This document shows, one piece after another, positions 52,467-60,203 of a DNA stretch of 64,000 nt; the stretch's first letter is position 1, and every line of letters begins with the position of its first letter. Source of the DNA: Derxia gummosa DSM 723 (GTDB lineage Bacteria; Pseudomonadota; Gammaproteobacteria; Burkholderiales; Burkholderiaceae_E); contig NZ_AXWS01000013.1 of NCBI RefSeq assembly GCF_000482785.1, positions 291,708 through 355,707 of the forward strand, written 5' to 3'. The position numbers and the translations under genes are program-made. The notes beneath the pieces were generated by a model. The model was not told the DNA's origin, searched no databases, and was given only the letters and a program-made list of their open reading frames with translations.

Positions 52467-52979
52467 TCAGGCCGCGAGGCGCGACGCCGCGCCAAGCCGG
52501 TGATAGGCGCGGTCGTGATACGCAAGACCCTCGCCATCGGCGCGCAGGCGCACCGCCCGCACCGCGCACAGCAGCACGCCGTGCGAGCCGGCCGGGATGA
52601 CCTGGTCGATCACGCAGTCGAAGCTGGCGAGCGCGCCGTCGAGCACCGGCGCGCCGGTGGCGAGCGTGGTCCAGCCGGCGAGCGCGAAACGCTGGTCCGG
52701 GCCCAGCTCGCGGCTGGCGAAGCCGCCCGACAGCGCCACCTGTTCATGCGCGAGCACGTTCACGCACAGCGTGAGGTTGGCGGCGAACACGTCATGCGAG
52801 GTCGAGTTGCGGTTGACGCACACGAGCAGCATCGGCGGCGCGTCGCTCACGCTGCACACGGCGGTGGCGGTGAGGCCGGCGCGGCCGGCAGCGCCGTCGG
52901 TGGTGATGACGTTGACGGCGCCGGCGAGGCGCGACATCGCGTCGCGGAAGGCGCGCGGTTCGAGGGTGAGGTCAGACAT
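52467..52979 (-). CDS. iacG: Flavin reductase, IacG-like
   Basis: A 170-residue NAD(P)H:flavin oxidoreductase of the HpaC type: FRDAMSRLAGAVNVITTDG, GLTATAVCSVSDAPPMLLVCVNRNS, LCVNVLAHEQ and FDCVIDQVIPAGSHGVLLCAV. It would supply reduced flavin to the IacA-type monooxygenase. In known iac clusters IacG is the flavin reductase partner. Its start overlaps the iacF stop by eight bases. Last enzyme gene of the iac run. Confidence 0.85.
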   Translation of the reverse strand: MSDLTLEPRAFRDAMSRLAGAVNVITTDGAAGRAGLTATAVCSVSDAPPMLLVCVNRNSTSHDVFAANLTLCVNVLAHEQVALSGGFASRELGPDQRFALAGWTTLATGAPVLDGALASFDCVIDQVIPAGSHGVLLCAVRAVRLRADGEGLAYHDRAYHRLGAASRLAA

Positions 52980-53931
52980 CGAGCACCAGCCTGTCGTCGA
53001 GGGCGCGCGAACGGCACGCGATGATGAGTTCGTTCGAGTCGCGTTCCTCGTCGGTGAGGAAGGCGTCGCGGTGGTCGGGGCGGCCTTCGAGCACGTCGCA
53101 CATGCAGGTGCCGCAGATGCCCTGCTCGCACGACACCTGCACGCGGATGCCGATGCGCGCGAGCGCGGCCACGAGGGTCTCGCCGGCGCCGACCGTCACC
53201 GTCCTGCCGCTGCGCTTCGCCACGACCTCGAAGGGTCGGCCGCCCGCCTCGGCCGTGGCCTGGAAATGCTCCTGGTGCAGCCGCGCCTCGGGAATGCCGG
53301 CGGCGCGCGCGCTGTCGAGCACCCAGGTCATGAAGCCTTCGGGGCCGCAGGTGTAGACGTGGCCGCCAGCCGGCGCGGCGCCGAACAGCGCGGCCGCGTC
53401 GAGCGGGCCGGTGGCGCCGCGTTCGTCGTCGAAATGCAGATGCACGCGGGCGGCGAAGGGCGCGGCGGCGAGTTCGTCCACGAAGGCGCAGCCGGCGCGG
53501 CTGCGGCCGCAGTAGTGCAGCGCGAAGTCGCGGCCGGCGGCGTGCAGCGCATGCGCCATCGCGATCATCGGCGTGACGCCGATGCCGCCGCCGACGAGGA
53601 GGGCCGCGCCATCCGCCGCGAGCGGGAACAGGTTGCGCGGCAGGCCGGCGCGCACGCGCGCGCCTTCGCGCAGCTGTTCGTGGGCGGCGATCGAGCCGCC
53701 GCGCGAGGCCGGGTCGCGCAGGATGCCGAGGCGCCAGATGCGGCGGTCGGCCGGGTCGCCGGCCAGCGAATACTGGCGCACCAGATCGGGGCCGAGATGC
53801 AGGTCGATGTGCGCGCCGGCCTCGAAGGCGGGCAGCGCCGCGCCGGCCGGATCGGCCAGATCGACGACGAGCACGCCCTGGCCTTGCAGGCTGCTGCGCG
53901 CGACGACGAGGTCAATGACGTCGGGGGTCAT
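52972..53931 (-). CDS. iacF: Ferredoxin reductase of the dioxygenase system, IacF-like
   Basis: A 319-residue PDR/VanB-type reductase. FAD/FMN barrel with RQYSLAGDP, NAD site LLVGGGIGVTPMIAMA, then a C-terminal plant-type [2Fe-2S] domain with CEQGICGTCMC and a last cysteine near residue 312. It passes electrons from NADH to the IacC oxygenase. The ATG at 53931 is overlapped by a perfect LacI-operator-like palindrome (53931-53944). Twenty-eight bases separate it from iacE. Confidence 0.88.
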   Translation of the reverse strand: MTPDVIDLVVARSSLQGQGVLVVDLADPAGAALPAFEAGAHIDLHLGPDLVRQYSLAGDPADRRIWRLGILRDPASRGGSIAAHEQLREGARVRAGLPRNLFPLAADGAALLVGGGIGVTPMIAMAHALHAAGRDFALHYCGRSRAGCAFVDELAAAPFAARVHLHFDDERGATGPLDAAALFGAAPAGGHVYTCGPEGFMTWVLDSARAAGIPEARLHQEHFQATAEAGGRPFEVVAKRSGRTVTVGAGETLVAALARIGIRVQVSCEQGICGTCMCDVLEGRPDHRDAFLTDEERDSNELIIACRSRALDDRLVLDV

Positions 53932-53944
53932 GAAAACGCTTTCA
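53931..53944. repeat. Recurrent 14-bp palindrome (exact) at the iacF start
   Basis: TGAAAACGCTTTCA, fully symmetric in its outer arms and the closest copy to a classical LacI/GalR-type cre operator. It begins at the first base of the iacF start codon and extends upstream into the iacE-iacF gap. Confidence 0.6.
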
Positions 53945-53959
53945 GTGAAGGGGCGCCGG

Positions 53960-54703
53960 TCAGCGCATGAACACGCCGCCGTTGATGTCCCAGGCGGCGC
54001 CGGTCACGAAGCCGGCCGCGCGCGACGCGAGATGCACGACGGTGGCGGCGACGAAATCGGCATCGCCGAGCTGGCGCACCGGGATCAGCGTGTCGACGAG
54101 GGTCTGCAAACGCTCGGGCGGCACGGCGGCGCGCACCGAGGGCAGGTCGAGCGGGCCGGGGGCGATCGCGTTGACGGTCACGCCCGAGGGCGCCAGCTCG
54201 CGCGCGAACACCTTGGTCATGTTGAGGATGCCGGCCTTGGACGCCGCGTAATGCGCGCCCGAGGCGGTGCCGCCGTTCTGCCCCGCGAGCGAGGCGATGT
54301 TGATGAGCCGGCCATAGCCGGCCCGCGCCATGTGGGCGCCGAACACCTGGCCGCCGAACAGGCAGCCGCGCAGGTTCACGCGGATCACGAGATCGAACTC
54401 CTCGGGCGTGATCCGCATGACCGGCGTGGTGAGCGTGACCGCCGCGTTGCCGACGGCCACCTCCAGCCGGCCCCAGCGCGCGAGCACGGCGTCGCGCGCG
54501 GCCTCGAAGGCGGCCTTGTCGGCCACGTCGAGCGCGAGCGGCAGCAGCCGGTCGGCGTCGCCGCCGAGCGCCTGCGCGGCGTCCTCGGCCAGGCCGAGGT
54601 CGCGGTCGGTGACGGCGACGCGATAGCCCGCGCCGAGCAGGGCGGCGGCGATCGCGCGGCCGAGGCCCTGCGATGCGCCGGTGACGATGGCGACCTCGCT
54701 CAT
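53960..54703 (-). CDS. iacE: SDR-family dehydrogenase, IacE-like
   Basis: A 247-residue classical SDR: cofactor loop VTGASQGLGRAIA, NNAG-equivalent GNAAVT, catalytic serine in NIASLAG, Y-x-x-x-K in HYAASKAG (about Y154/K158) and the closing GAAWDINGGVFMR. IacE is the SDR of the indole-acetate pathway. Cytoplasmic. Eleven bases separate it from iacD. Confidence 0.85.
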   Translation of the reverse strand: MSEVAIVTGASQGLGRAIAAALLGAGYRVAVTDRDLGLAEDAAQALGGDADRLLPLALDVADKAAFEAARDAVLARWGRLEVAVGNAAVTLTTPVMRITPEEFDLVIRVNLRGCLFGGQVFGAHMARAGYGRLINIASLAGQNGGTASGAHYAASKAGILNMTKVFARELAPSGVTVNAIAPGPLDLPSVRAAVPPERLQTLVDTLIPVRQLGDADFVAATVVHLASRAAGFVTGAAWDINGGVFMR

Positions 54704-54713
54704 GCCCGCCCCC

Positions 54714-55208
54714 TTACAGCAGGTAGCCGATCGCGGTGAGCGCGTCGGTCGAGTTGATGAGGCGGATGACCTTGCGGCGGATGCGGTAGCCGCCGTCGGT
54801 CCGGTCGAGTTCCCAGGTCACGTCGGCGACCTGCTGGCGCAGGGTCTCGCGGCGGAACTCGTGCAGGTCCTGGGCGCCGCGCACGGTGACGGTGGCGCCG
54901 TCGTCGGCGATCACGCGCAGCCGCGACAGTGCGCGGATGGTGCGCGCCGCCGGCATGGTCGAGATCGATTCGTTGCCGACGAGGCGCCGCACGCGCTTGG
55001 CGCGCATCGCGGCGTTGTCGTAGGCGTAGTTGAGGGTGTTGGCGTGGTCGGTCGCGTCGGGGTCGATCGGCACGATGTAGAGGCCGTCGGCGGTCCAGAG
55101 CCCGAGCCAGTCGTCGTACTCGGCATGGTCGAGCATGTCGGCTTCGGCCCAGAGGAAGGCGGTGGTGTCTTGCAGCACTTGAGTGTTCATGGCGGTGTCG
55201 TCGGGCAT
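54714..55208 (-). CDS. iacD: Ring-hydroxylating dioxygenase small subunit, IacD-like
   Basis: A 164-residue beta subunit of an aromatic ring-hydroxylating dioxygenase: FLWAEADMLDHAEYDDWLGLWTADGLYIVPID, RTIRALSRLRVI and TWELDRTDGGYRIRRKVIRLINS, the cystatin-like fold of the family. It stabilises the alpha subunit hexamer. The start at 55208 gives TGATG overlap with the iacC stop; ATG 55190 is a possible alternative. Confidence 0.88.
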   Translation of the reverse strand: MPDDTAMNTQVLQDTTAFLWAEADMLDHAEYDDWLGLWTADGLYIVPIDPDATDHANTLNYAYDNAAMRAKRVRRLVGNESISTMPAARTIRALSRLRVIADDGATVTVRGAQDLHEFRRETLRQQVADVTWELDRTDGGYRIRRKVIRLINSTDALTAIGYLL

Positions 55209-56479
55209 CAGGCGGTCATCAGCTTCTTCCACTGGCGGTAGGCGGCGCGCATGCCGGTCTCGGCACTCACGTCGCTCTTCAGGCCGTCGGGGGTGACGGT
55301 CTCGCCGGGCAGGCCGCGGTTGAGCAGGATCCAGAGGTCGGGGCCGGCCTGGGCGCCGCGCTGCACGCGCTCCCAGGCTTCGGAATCGTCGGGCGTGCCG
55401 AAGCCCATCGGGCCCTGGAAGTGCTCGTGCATGCGCAGGCGCGCCTGGTTGGCCTGTTCCGGGCCGCCGTCCATGACGATGGCGACGTGATGGATCTCGG
55501 TCTTGTCCACCGCGATCGGCCGCAGCACGCGGAAGAAGGCCATCGAGCAGGCGACGTTCGGGAACAGGTTGAGGTTGAAGCCCGAGCCGCCGACGGCGCG
55601 CACGATGCGGCGCACCGTGGTCTCGTCATGCGTGGCGCGCAGGTGCTCGGCCAGCTCGGCGTAGCGGTCGGGCACAGGCGCGTCGAGGTCGTGCTCCAGA
55701 TCCACCAGCTCGGGGATCATCACCATCACGCTGTGGCCGTTGCCGAGGTCCTCGACGTAGCCGGGGCCGGCCACGAAGTCGAGCATGCGCTCGGTCTGGG
55801 CGTCCACCGAGCTGAGGAAGCTCTTGTGCACGAGCGGGAAGTGATAGGCGTCGGTCGTGTTCTCGAGCTGGATCTTCCAGTTGCCGTTGAAGGTGAAGCG
55901 GTGCTCGCCGGCCGCCTTGACCGGGTAGCCGCCGCCCTGCTTCATGAACAGGTCCATCCACTTCTTCGCCGGGCCGAGGTAATCGACCAGCGGCTCGATG
56001 TCGGCCTTGAAGGTGGCGAACACCATGCCGGCGTATTGCTCGACGCGCAGGCCGGGCAGCGGGAACTCGCCCTTGTCGAGCATCTGGCCGTAGCTGTCGG
56101 GAAAGGGCACGCTGCGCAGCGCGCCGTCGAGGCCGTAGGCCCAGCCGTGATAGGGGCAGACGAAGCTCGCGGTCTTGCCCTTCTTGTGCTCGCAGACGGT
56201 GGCGCCGCGATGGCGGCAGCGGTTGAGCAGGACGTGGATCTTCTGCTTGCGGTCGCGCACGACGATGACCGGCTCGGTGCCGACATGGGTCGTCTTGAAC
56301 TGGCCCGGCTCGGCGACTTCGCTCGCATGCGCGACCCAGACCCAGGTGTTGCGGAACACCTTCTCCATCTCGCTGTCGAAGAGCGCGGCGTCGGTATAGA
56401 GCGAGGTGTGCACGCGGTCGGCGCGCACGAGTTCATCGACATTGCGATGCAGGTGGATCGGTTTGGTTTCGGCGTTCAT
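55208..56479 (-). CDS. iacC: Ring-hydroxylating dioxygenase large subunit, IacC-like
   Basis: A 423-residue oxygenase alpha subunit. Rieske [2Fe-2S] ligands are C88-x-H90 and C108-x2-H111 (NRCRHRGATVC, CPYHGWAYG). The mononuclear iron site follows in ENTTDAYHFPLVH (D209, H212, H217). IacC with IacD acts on an indole-ring intermediate on the way to catechol in characterised strains. The ATG at 56479 sits 58 bases from iacI, a gap that contains a palindrome copy (56515-56528). Confidence 0.9.
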   Translation of the reverse strand: MNAETKPIHLHRNVDELVRADRVHTSLYTDAALFDSEMEKVFRNTWVWVAHASEVAEPGQFKTTHVGTEPVIVVRDRKQKIHVLLNRCRHRGATVCEHKKGKTASFVCPYHGWAYGLDGALRSVPFPDSYGQMLDKGEFPLPGLRVEQYAGMVFATFKADIEPLVDYLGPAKKWMDLFMKQGGGYPVKAAGEHRFTFNGNWKIQLENTTDAYHFPLVHKSFLSSVDAQTERMLDFVAGPGYVEDLGNGHSVMVMIPELVDLEHDLDAPVPDRYAELAEHLRATHDETTVRRIVRAVGGSGFNLNLFPNVACSMAFFRVLRPIAVDKTEIHHVAIVMDGGPEQANQARLRMHEHFQGPMGFGTPDDSEAWERVQRGAQAGPDLWILLNRGLPGETVTPDGLKSDVSAETGMRAAYRQWKKLMTA

Positions 56480-56514
56480 GTCCGTGGTGTGCTTGAGGTT
56501 GTCTCGTGGAGTCG

Positions 56515-56528
56515 TGCAAAGGCTTGCA
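56515..56528. repeat. Recurrent 14-bp palindrome (one mismatch), intergenic
   Basis: TGCAAAGGCTTGCA between iacI and iacC; identical to the copy at 46654-46667. Confidence 0.5.
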
Positions 56529-56537
56529 GGCCGGGCG

Positions 56538-57110
56538 TCAGGCGTCGGCGGCCGGCACCGGCAGGGGCGCGCTCGCGTCCCAGTGATCGACCGGGCGGCT
56601 GAACAGCGCCTCGGTCTCGAAGCGGTCGATGCGCCAGCGCCCGTCCTCGACGGCGAAGCCAACCGACAGCCGTGCCGCGCTGAGCTGCGACGCGCCGCTC
56701 GCGAAGGTGGAGGTCTGCAACATGAGCCAGCCGCCGCGCGCCCTGCCCTCGCTCTCGACCTCGATGAGTTCCGAGGTCAGGAAGTGGGCGTTGAATGCGA
56801 AGTGCGCCGGCGTGCGCATGTAGCGGCGGAACATCGCGGCGATCTCGTCGCGGCCCGCGTAACCGCCGAAGGTGGCGCCGTAGCGGCCGCCCTTGCCGGC
56901 CCAGGTCGCGCCGCGCGTGAAAAGGCTTGCAAGCTCGTCGAGCGGGGTGGCCGCGTCGAGCGCGTCGCACAGCGCCATGTAGCGCTTGAGACAGGCGCGG
57001 ATCGCATGCTCGGCCTCGAAGCGCGCGAGGCGGGCTTCGAGTTGCGCGAGACGGTCGGCGGACGCCGGAGCACCGTGAGTCGCGTCGGCCACGGCGGCGG
57101 GCGGGTTCAT
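56538..57110 (-). CDS. iacI: SnoaL/NTF2-fold protein, IacI-like
   Basis: A 190-residue protein with a coiled N-terminus and an NTF2-like domain (about residues 30-170): AIRACLKRYMALCDALDAATPLDELASLFT, GRDEIAAMFRRYM, HFLTSELIEVESEGRARGGWLML and VEDGRWRIDRFETEALF. IacI, a small SnoaL-type protein, is found beside iacB in known clusters and aids the pathway. Contains a palindrome variant at 56918-56931. Confidence 0.8.
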   Translation of the reverse strand: MNPPAAVADATHGAPASADRLAQLEARLARFEAEHAIRACLKRYMALCDALDAATPLDELASLFTRGATWAGKGGRYGATFGGYAGRDEIAAMFRRYMRTPAHFAFNAHFLTSELIEVESEGRARGGWLMLQTSTFASGASQLSAARLSVGFAVEDGRWRIDRFETEALFSRPVDHWDASAPLPVPAADA

Positions 57111-57126
57111 CGCGTGCGATCCCGGC

Positions 57127-57489
57127 TCAGCGCGGAATGACCAGCTCGCGGCCCACGCGGGCCTCGACGCGGCAGTACTTCCACAGCTTGCAGCCGGTGT
57201 CGCCGACCGGGATCGTGCGGAACAGGTTGCAGGCAGCGGTGACGGTCTCGATGTCGGGCACGTCGGCCAGCACGTAGGTGGTCCACGGCGCGGCGGTGGA
57301 CGGGCCGACCATGATGCGGTCGTCGTCCATGTTGCCGAGCACCTTCACGCCGGGGAGGTCGGCGATGCCGTTCATCATCTGGCTGAACGCGCTCCACACG
57401 AGCTTCGCCTCGTCGGCGGTGGCGTCGAAGAAGTTCTGGTTCACGCCGATGCAGAACAGCACGCGGTGCGGGGTCTTGGTGTCGCTCAT
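57127..57489 (-). CDS. iacB: IacB-like small protein
   Basis: A 120-residue soluble protein (RVLFCIGVNQNFFDATADEA, VKVLGNMDDDRIMVGP, PWTTYVLADVP, LFRTIPVGDTGCKLWKYCRVE). It has no catalytic motif I know. Its size and position directly after the IacA-type gene match IacB. The ATG at 57489 lies 20 bases after the iacA stop. Confidence 0.8.
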   Translation of the reverse strand: MSDTKTPHRVLFCIGVNQNFFDATADEAKLVWSAFSQMMNGIADLPGVKVLGNMDDDRIMVGPSTAAPWTTYVLADVPDIETVTAACNLFRTIPVGDTGCKLWKYCRVEARVGRELVIPR

Positions 57490-57509
57490 GGCGGGGATTC
57501 CGTGGGAGG

Positions 57510-58673
57510 TCAGAGGTAGCCGGGCAGCGGCGCCTGGTCGAAGAAGATCGCGCCGGCGTTCTGGTAGGTGATGTCGCCCATGAAGGCGTGCTGGGTGATG
57601 ACGAGGCTGTCGCGCACCTGGCGCGCGAGCGGGCTGGCGTTGTAGATGCCGGTCATGCCGGTGAGCATCTGCACGGCGCGCGTGACCTCGGCGCCGGTGC
57701 GCGTCGCATGCGTGGCCGACAGGCGCAGCAGGCTGATCTGCTCGCGCGAGGGCGTGTCGCCGCGCCGGAGCACCGCCCACACTTCGTCGATCGCGCCGTA
57801 GAAGAAGGCGCGCGCCGCGCGCAGCGCGGCTTCGGAGCGGGCGACTTCCATCTGCGCGTGCGGCCGGTCGGCCAGGCGCGGCGCGCCGGTGACGGACACG
57901 CGGCCGGTCGCCATGGCGCGCAGCTCGTCGAGCGCGGCGCGCGCGATGCCGAGCGACACGACCGACAGCACCTGGGTGGCGAACGAGAGCGTCGGATAGC
58001 GGTAGAGCGGCGTGTCGAGCGACGAGGCGCCGCCGCGCACGAAGGTCCAGTCGGGGCTGACGACCTGCTTCGTCACGACGAGATCGTGGCTGCCCGTGCC
58101 TTCGAGGCCGATCACGTCCCAGGCATGCTCGATGGACACTTTCGCGCGCGGCAGCACGGCCATGCGCGGCAGCGGACTGGCGCTGCCGTCCTGCGGCAGG
58201 ATGCCGACGCCGATCATCTCGGCGCCGTAGCAGCCGCTGCCGAAGCTCCAGCGGCCCGTGACTTCATAGCCGCCCTCGACGACGGGCGCGGCCTGGGGCG
58301 GGAAGATGCCGCCCGCGAACACCACGTCGGGGCCGTCGGCATAGATTTTTGCAAGGGTTTGCACCGGCAGGCCGGCGAGGTAGATGGCGCCGATGCCGAA
58401 GCTCGCCACCCAGCCGGCCGAGCCGTCGGCGCCAGCGATGCGCTCGATCATTTCGCAGAACTCGCGCGGCGACTTCTCGTCGCCGCCGAAGCGCCGCGCG
58501 ACCAGCGCGCGGTACACGCCGAGCTGCTTGAAGCGCGCGATGACGTCGGGCGCGATGCGGCGCTCGCGCGCGAACTCGTCGCGACGGGCGCGGATGTCGG
58601 CGAGCAGCGCGTCCCAGTCCGCGTTCGCGGGACTGACGGCCGGCGCGTCGGGCGGCAGGCTTTCGATGAGCAT
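57510..58673 (-). CDS. iacA: Acyl-CoA-dehydrogenase-fold monooxygenase, IacA-like
   Basis: A 387-residue flavin-dependent monooxygenase of the acyl-CoA dehydrogenase fold (HpaH/indole-monooxygenase type): FKQLGVYRALVARRFGGDEKSPREFCEMIERIAGADGSAGW, VFAGGIFPPQAAPVVEGGYEVTGRWSFGSG, GLEGTGSHDLVV and QMLTGMTGIYNASPLARQVRDSLVITQHAFMG. IacA performs the first oxidation of indole-3-acetic acid in characterised pathways. ATG 58673 is preferred over TTG 58691 because GAGAA stands eight bases upstream. Palindrome variant at 58350-58363. Confidence 0.85.
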   Translation of the reverse strand: MLIESLPPDAPAVSPANADWDALLADIRARRDEFARERRIAPDVIARFKQLGVYRALVARRFGGDEKSPREFCEMIERIAGADGSAGWVASFGIGAIYLAGLPVQTLAKIYADGPDVVFAGGIFPPQAAPVVEGGYEVTGRWSFGSGCYGAEMIGVGILPQDGSASPLPRMAVLPRAKVSIEHAWDVIGLEGTGSHDLVVTKQVVSPDWTFVRGGASSLDTPLYRYPTLSFATQVLSVVSLGIARAALDELRAMATGRVSVTGAPRLADRPHAQMEVARSEAALRAARAFFYGAIDEVWAVLRRGDTPSREQISLLRLSATHATRTGAEVTRAVQMLTGMTGIYNASPLARQVRDSLVITQHAFMGDITYQNAGAIFFDQAPLPGYL

Positions 58674-58683
58674 GGGGTCGTTC

Positions 58684-59808
58684 TCAGGCAAGGGAGGACA
58701 GGCGCAGGCGGCGCGACAGCTCGCGTCCGACGGCGCAGACGAGTTCGTCGGCGCCCTTGGGGCCGACCAGTTGCAGGCCGGCGGGCAGGCCGTCGGCGGT
58801 GCGCAGCGGCAGGTGCAGGGCCGGATGGCCCGACAGGTTGAAAGGCCGCACGAGCGTGGTCATGGCGACGGCGGCCGAGGTGTCGGCGGCATCGGCGAGC
58901 AGCGGCGGCACGTCGGCCATCGTCGGCAGCGCGAGCACGGTGCAGCGCGCGAGCGCGGCGTCGATCTCGGCCGCGAAGCCTTCGCGCACGAGGTTGGCGG
59001 CGGCCACGTCCCCGGGCGTGGTCCGGCTCGCGTTGGCGAGGCGGCGCGCGACATCCGCGCCGACGAGGCCGGTGGCGACCAGCTCGCCGCAGGCGGCCCA
59101 GGTCTCGGCATTGATGACGGCGAGGCCGGCGGCGTAGGCCGCGTCCATGCGGGCGAGCGTGACGGGCACGGTGCTGCAATCGCTTGCGGCGATCGCCCCG
59201 GCGACGGCGGCGGCCACGGCGGGCGCGGCCTCGACCGCGACGACGCCGAGCGTGATGCCGGCCGGGGCCTTGCAGGCGCCGAAGCCTGGCGCGATCACGC
59301 GCATCACGTCGATGAGCGCGTCCATGTCGCGGGCGAGCGGGCCGACGCAGTCGAGCGTGGTCTCGGCCGGCATGACGCCGGCGCGGCTCACGCGGCCGAA
59401 GGTCGGCTTGAAGCCGAACACGCCGCAGCACGCGGCCGGAATCCGCACCGAGCCGCCGGTGTCGGTGCCGAGCGCGACCGGCACCAGGCCCGACGCGACC
59501 GCCACCGCCGAGCCGCAGGACGAGCCGCCCGGCACGCGGTCGGGCGCGGCCGGGTTCACCGGCGTGCCGGTGTGATGGTTGATGCCGGTCGTGCCGTAGG
59601 CCAGTTCGTGCAGATTGGTCTTGCCCGTCAGGCGCCAGCCGGCCCCGAGCAGCAGCGCGACCACCTCGGCATGGGCCGTGGCGGGCGAGCGCCCCTCGAG
59701 TGCGCGGGAACCGGCGCGGGTCGGCGCGCCGGCGACGTCGATCGTGTCCTTGACCATCACGGCGGGGCCGGTGGCGCGGGAGTCGAGCGGGTGAACGACG
59801 ATGGTCAT
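58684..59808 (-). CDS. iacH: Amidase-signature enzyme, IacH-like
   Basis: A 374-residue amidase-signature protein with the Ser-cisSer-Lys triad: K20 (VMVKDTIDVAG), the cis-serine in GGSSCGSAVAVASG (about residues 94-107) and nucleophile S120 in GTDTGGSVRIPAACCG. IacH in known clusters is this type of amidase; its exact substrate in the pathway is not settled. The ATG at 59808 is preferred to TTG 59850. First gene of the leftward iac operon. Palindrome copy at 59175-59188. Confidence 0.85.
   Translation of the reverse strand: MTIVVHPLDSRATGPAVMVKDTIDVAGAPTRAGSRALEGRSPATAHAEVVALLLGAGWRLTGKTNLHELAYGTTGINHHTGTPVNPAAPDRVPGGSSCGSAVAVASGLVPVALGTDTGGSVRIPAACCGVFGFKPTFGRVSRAGVMPAETTLDCVGPLARDMDALIDVMRVIAPGFGACKAPAGITLGVVAVEAAPAVAAAVAGAIAASDCSTVPVTLARMDAAYAAGLAVINAETWAACGELVATGLVGADVARRLANASRTTPGDVAAANLVREGFAAEIDAALARCTVLALPTMADVPPLLADAADTSAAVAMTTLVRPFNLSGHPALHLPLRTADGLPAGLQLVGPKGADELVCAVGRELSRRLRLSSLA
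59175..59188. repeat. Recurrent 14-bp palindrome (last base differs)
   Basis: TGCAATCGCTTGCG inside the iacH gene. Confidence 0.5.
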
Positions 59809-60203
59809 GGCGGGTTTCAGGCTGGGTTGAAGCGGATCGCTTAAATCCAAGCTAGCGCCGTGAAACTTGAATCGTCAACTATTAATTTCCGAGCGGAATG
59901 TTTGCCCAATGCTGGTGCCGGAACCGGATGGCGGCCGCATTGTCGCGGTGCATCCACGCCCTGTTATGGGCAGTTCGACAAAATCGCTGGCGATAATTCA
60001 AACCCTTGTTTTTATTGGTATTTATATATTTTCGACAGCATTGCGTCGCAATTCGACAAGTATTGCCGCCACTCGCCCGCCATTGCCTTCGGCGGATTCC
60101 GGGGCCGACGATCGCCCTCGATCTCTTGCCAAAATCGGCCTATTAATACTTTCTCGTTCATGTATTCTCATGACCATTGAAGACAGCATTTCGAGGTCGT
60201 TTC
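59809..60203. other. iac control region, A+T-richer, no gene
   Basis: These 395 bases separate the leftward iac operon from the rightward tautomerase and iacR genes. Composition is A+T-richer than its surroundings. It contains the candidate iac promoter (59849-59878), a palindrome AAGCGGATCGCTT at 59830-59842 and TTGAATCGTCAA at 59867-59878. I see no convincing reading frame. Confidence 0.5.
59849..59878 (-). promoter_or_regulatory. Candidate iac promoter with overlapping operator
   Basis: On the minus strand TTGACG (59878-59873) and TAGCTT (59854-59849) are spaced by 18 bases, a plausible sigma-70 promoter about 40 bases upstream of the iacH ATG. The -35 lies inside the inverted repeat TTGA-ATCG-TCAA (59867-59878), and AAGCGGATCGCTT (59830-59842) lies just past the expected start. 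Both are candidate IacR sites. Confidence 0.45.
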
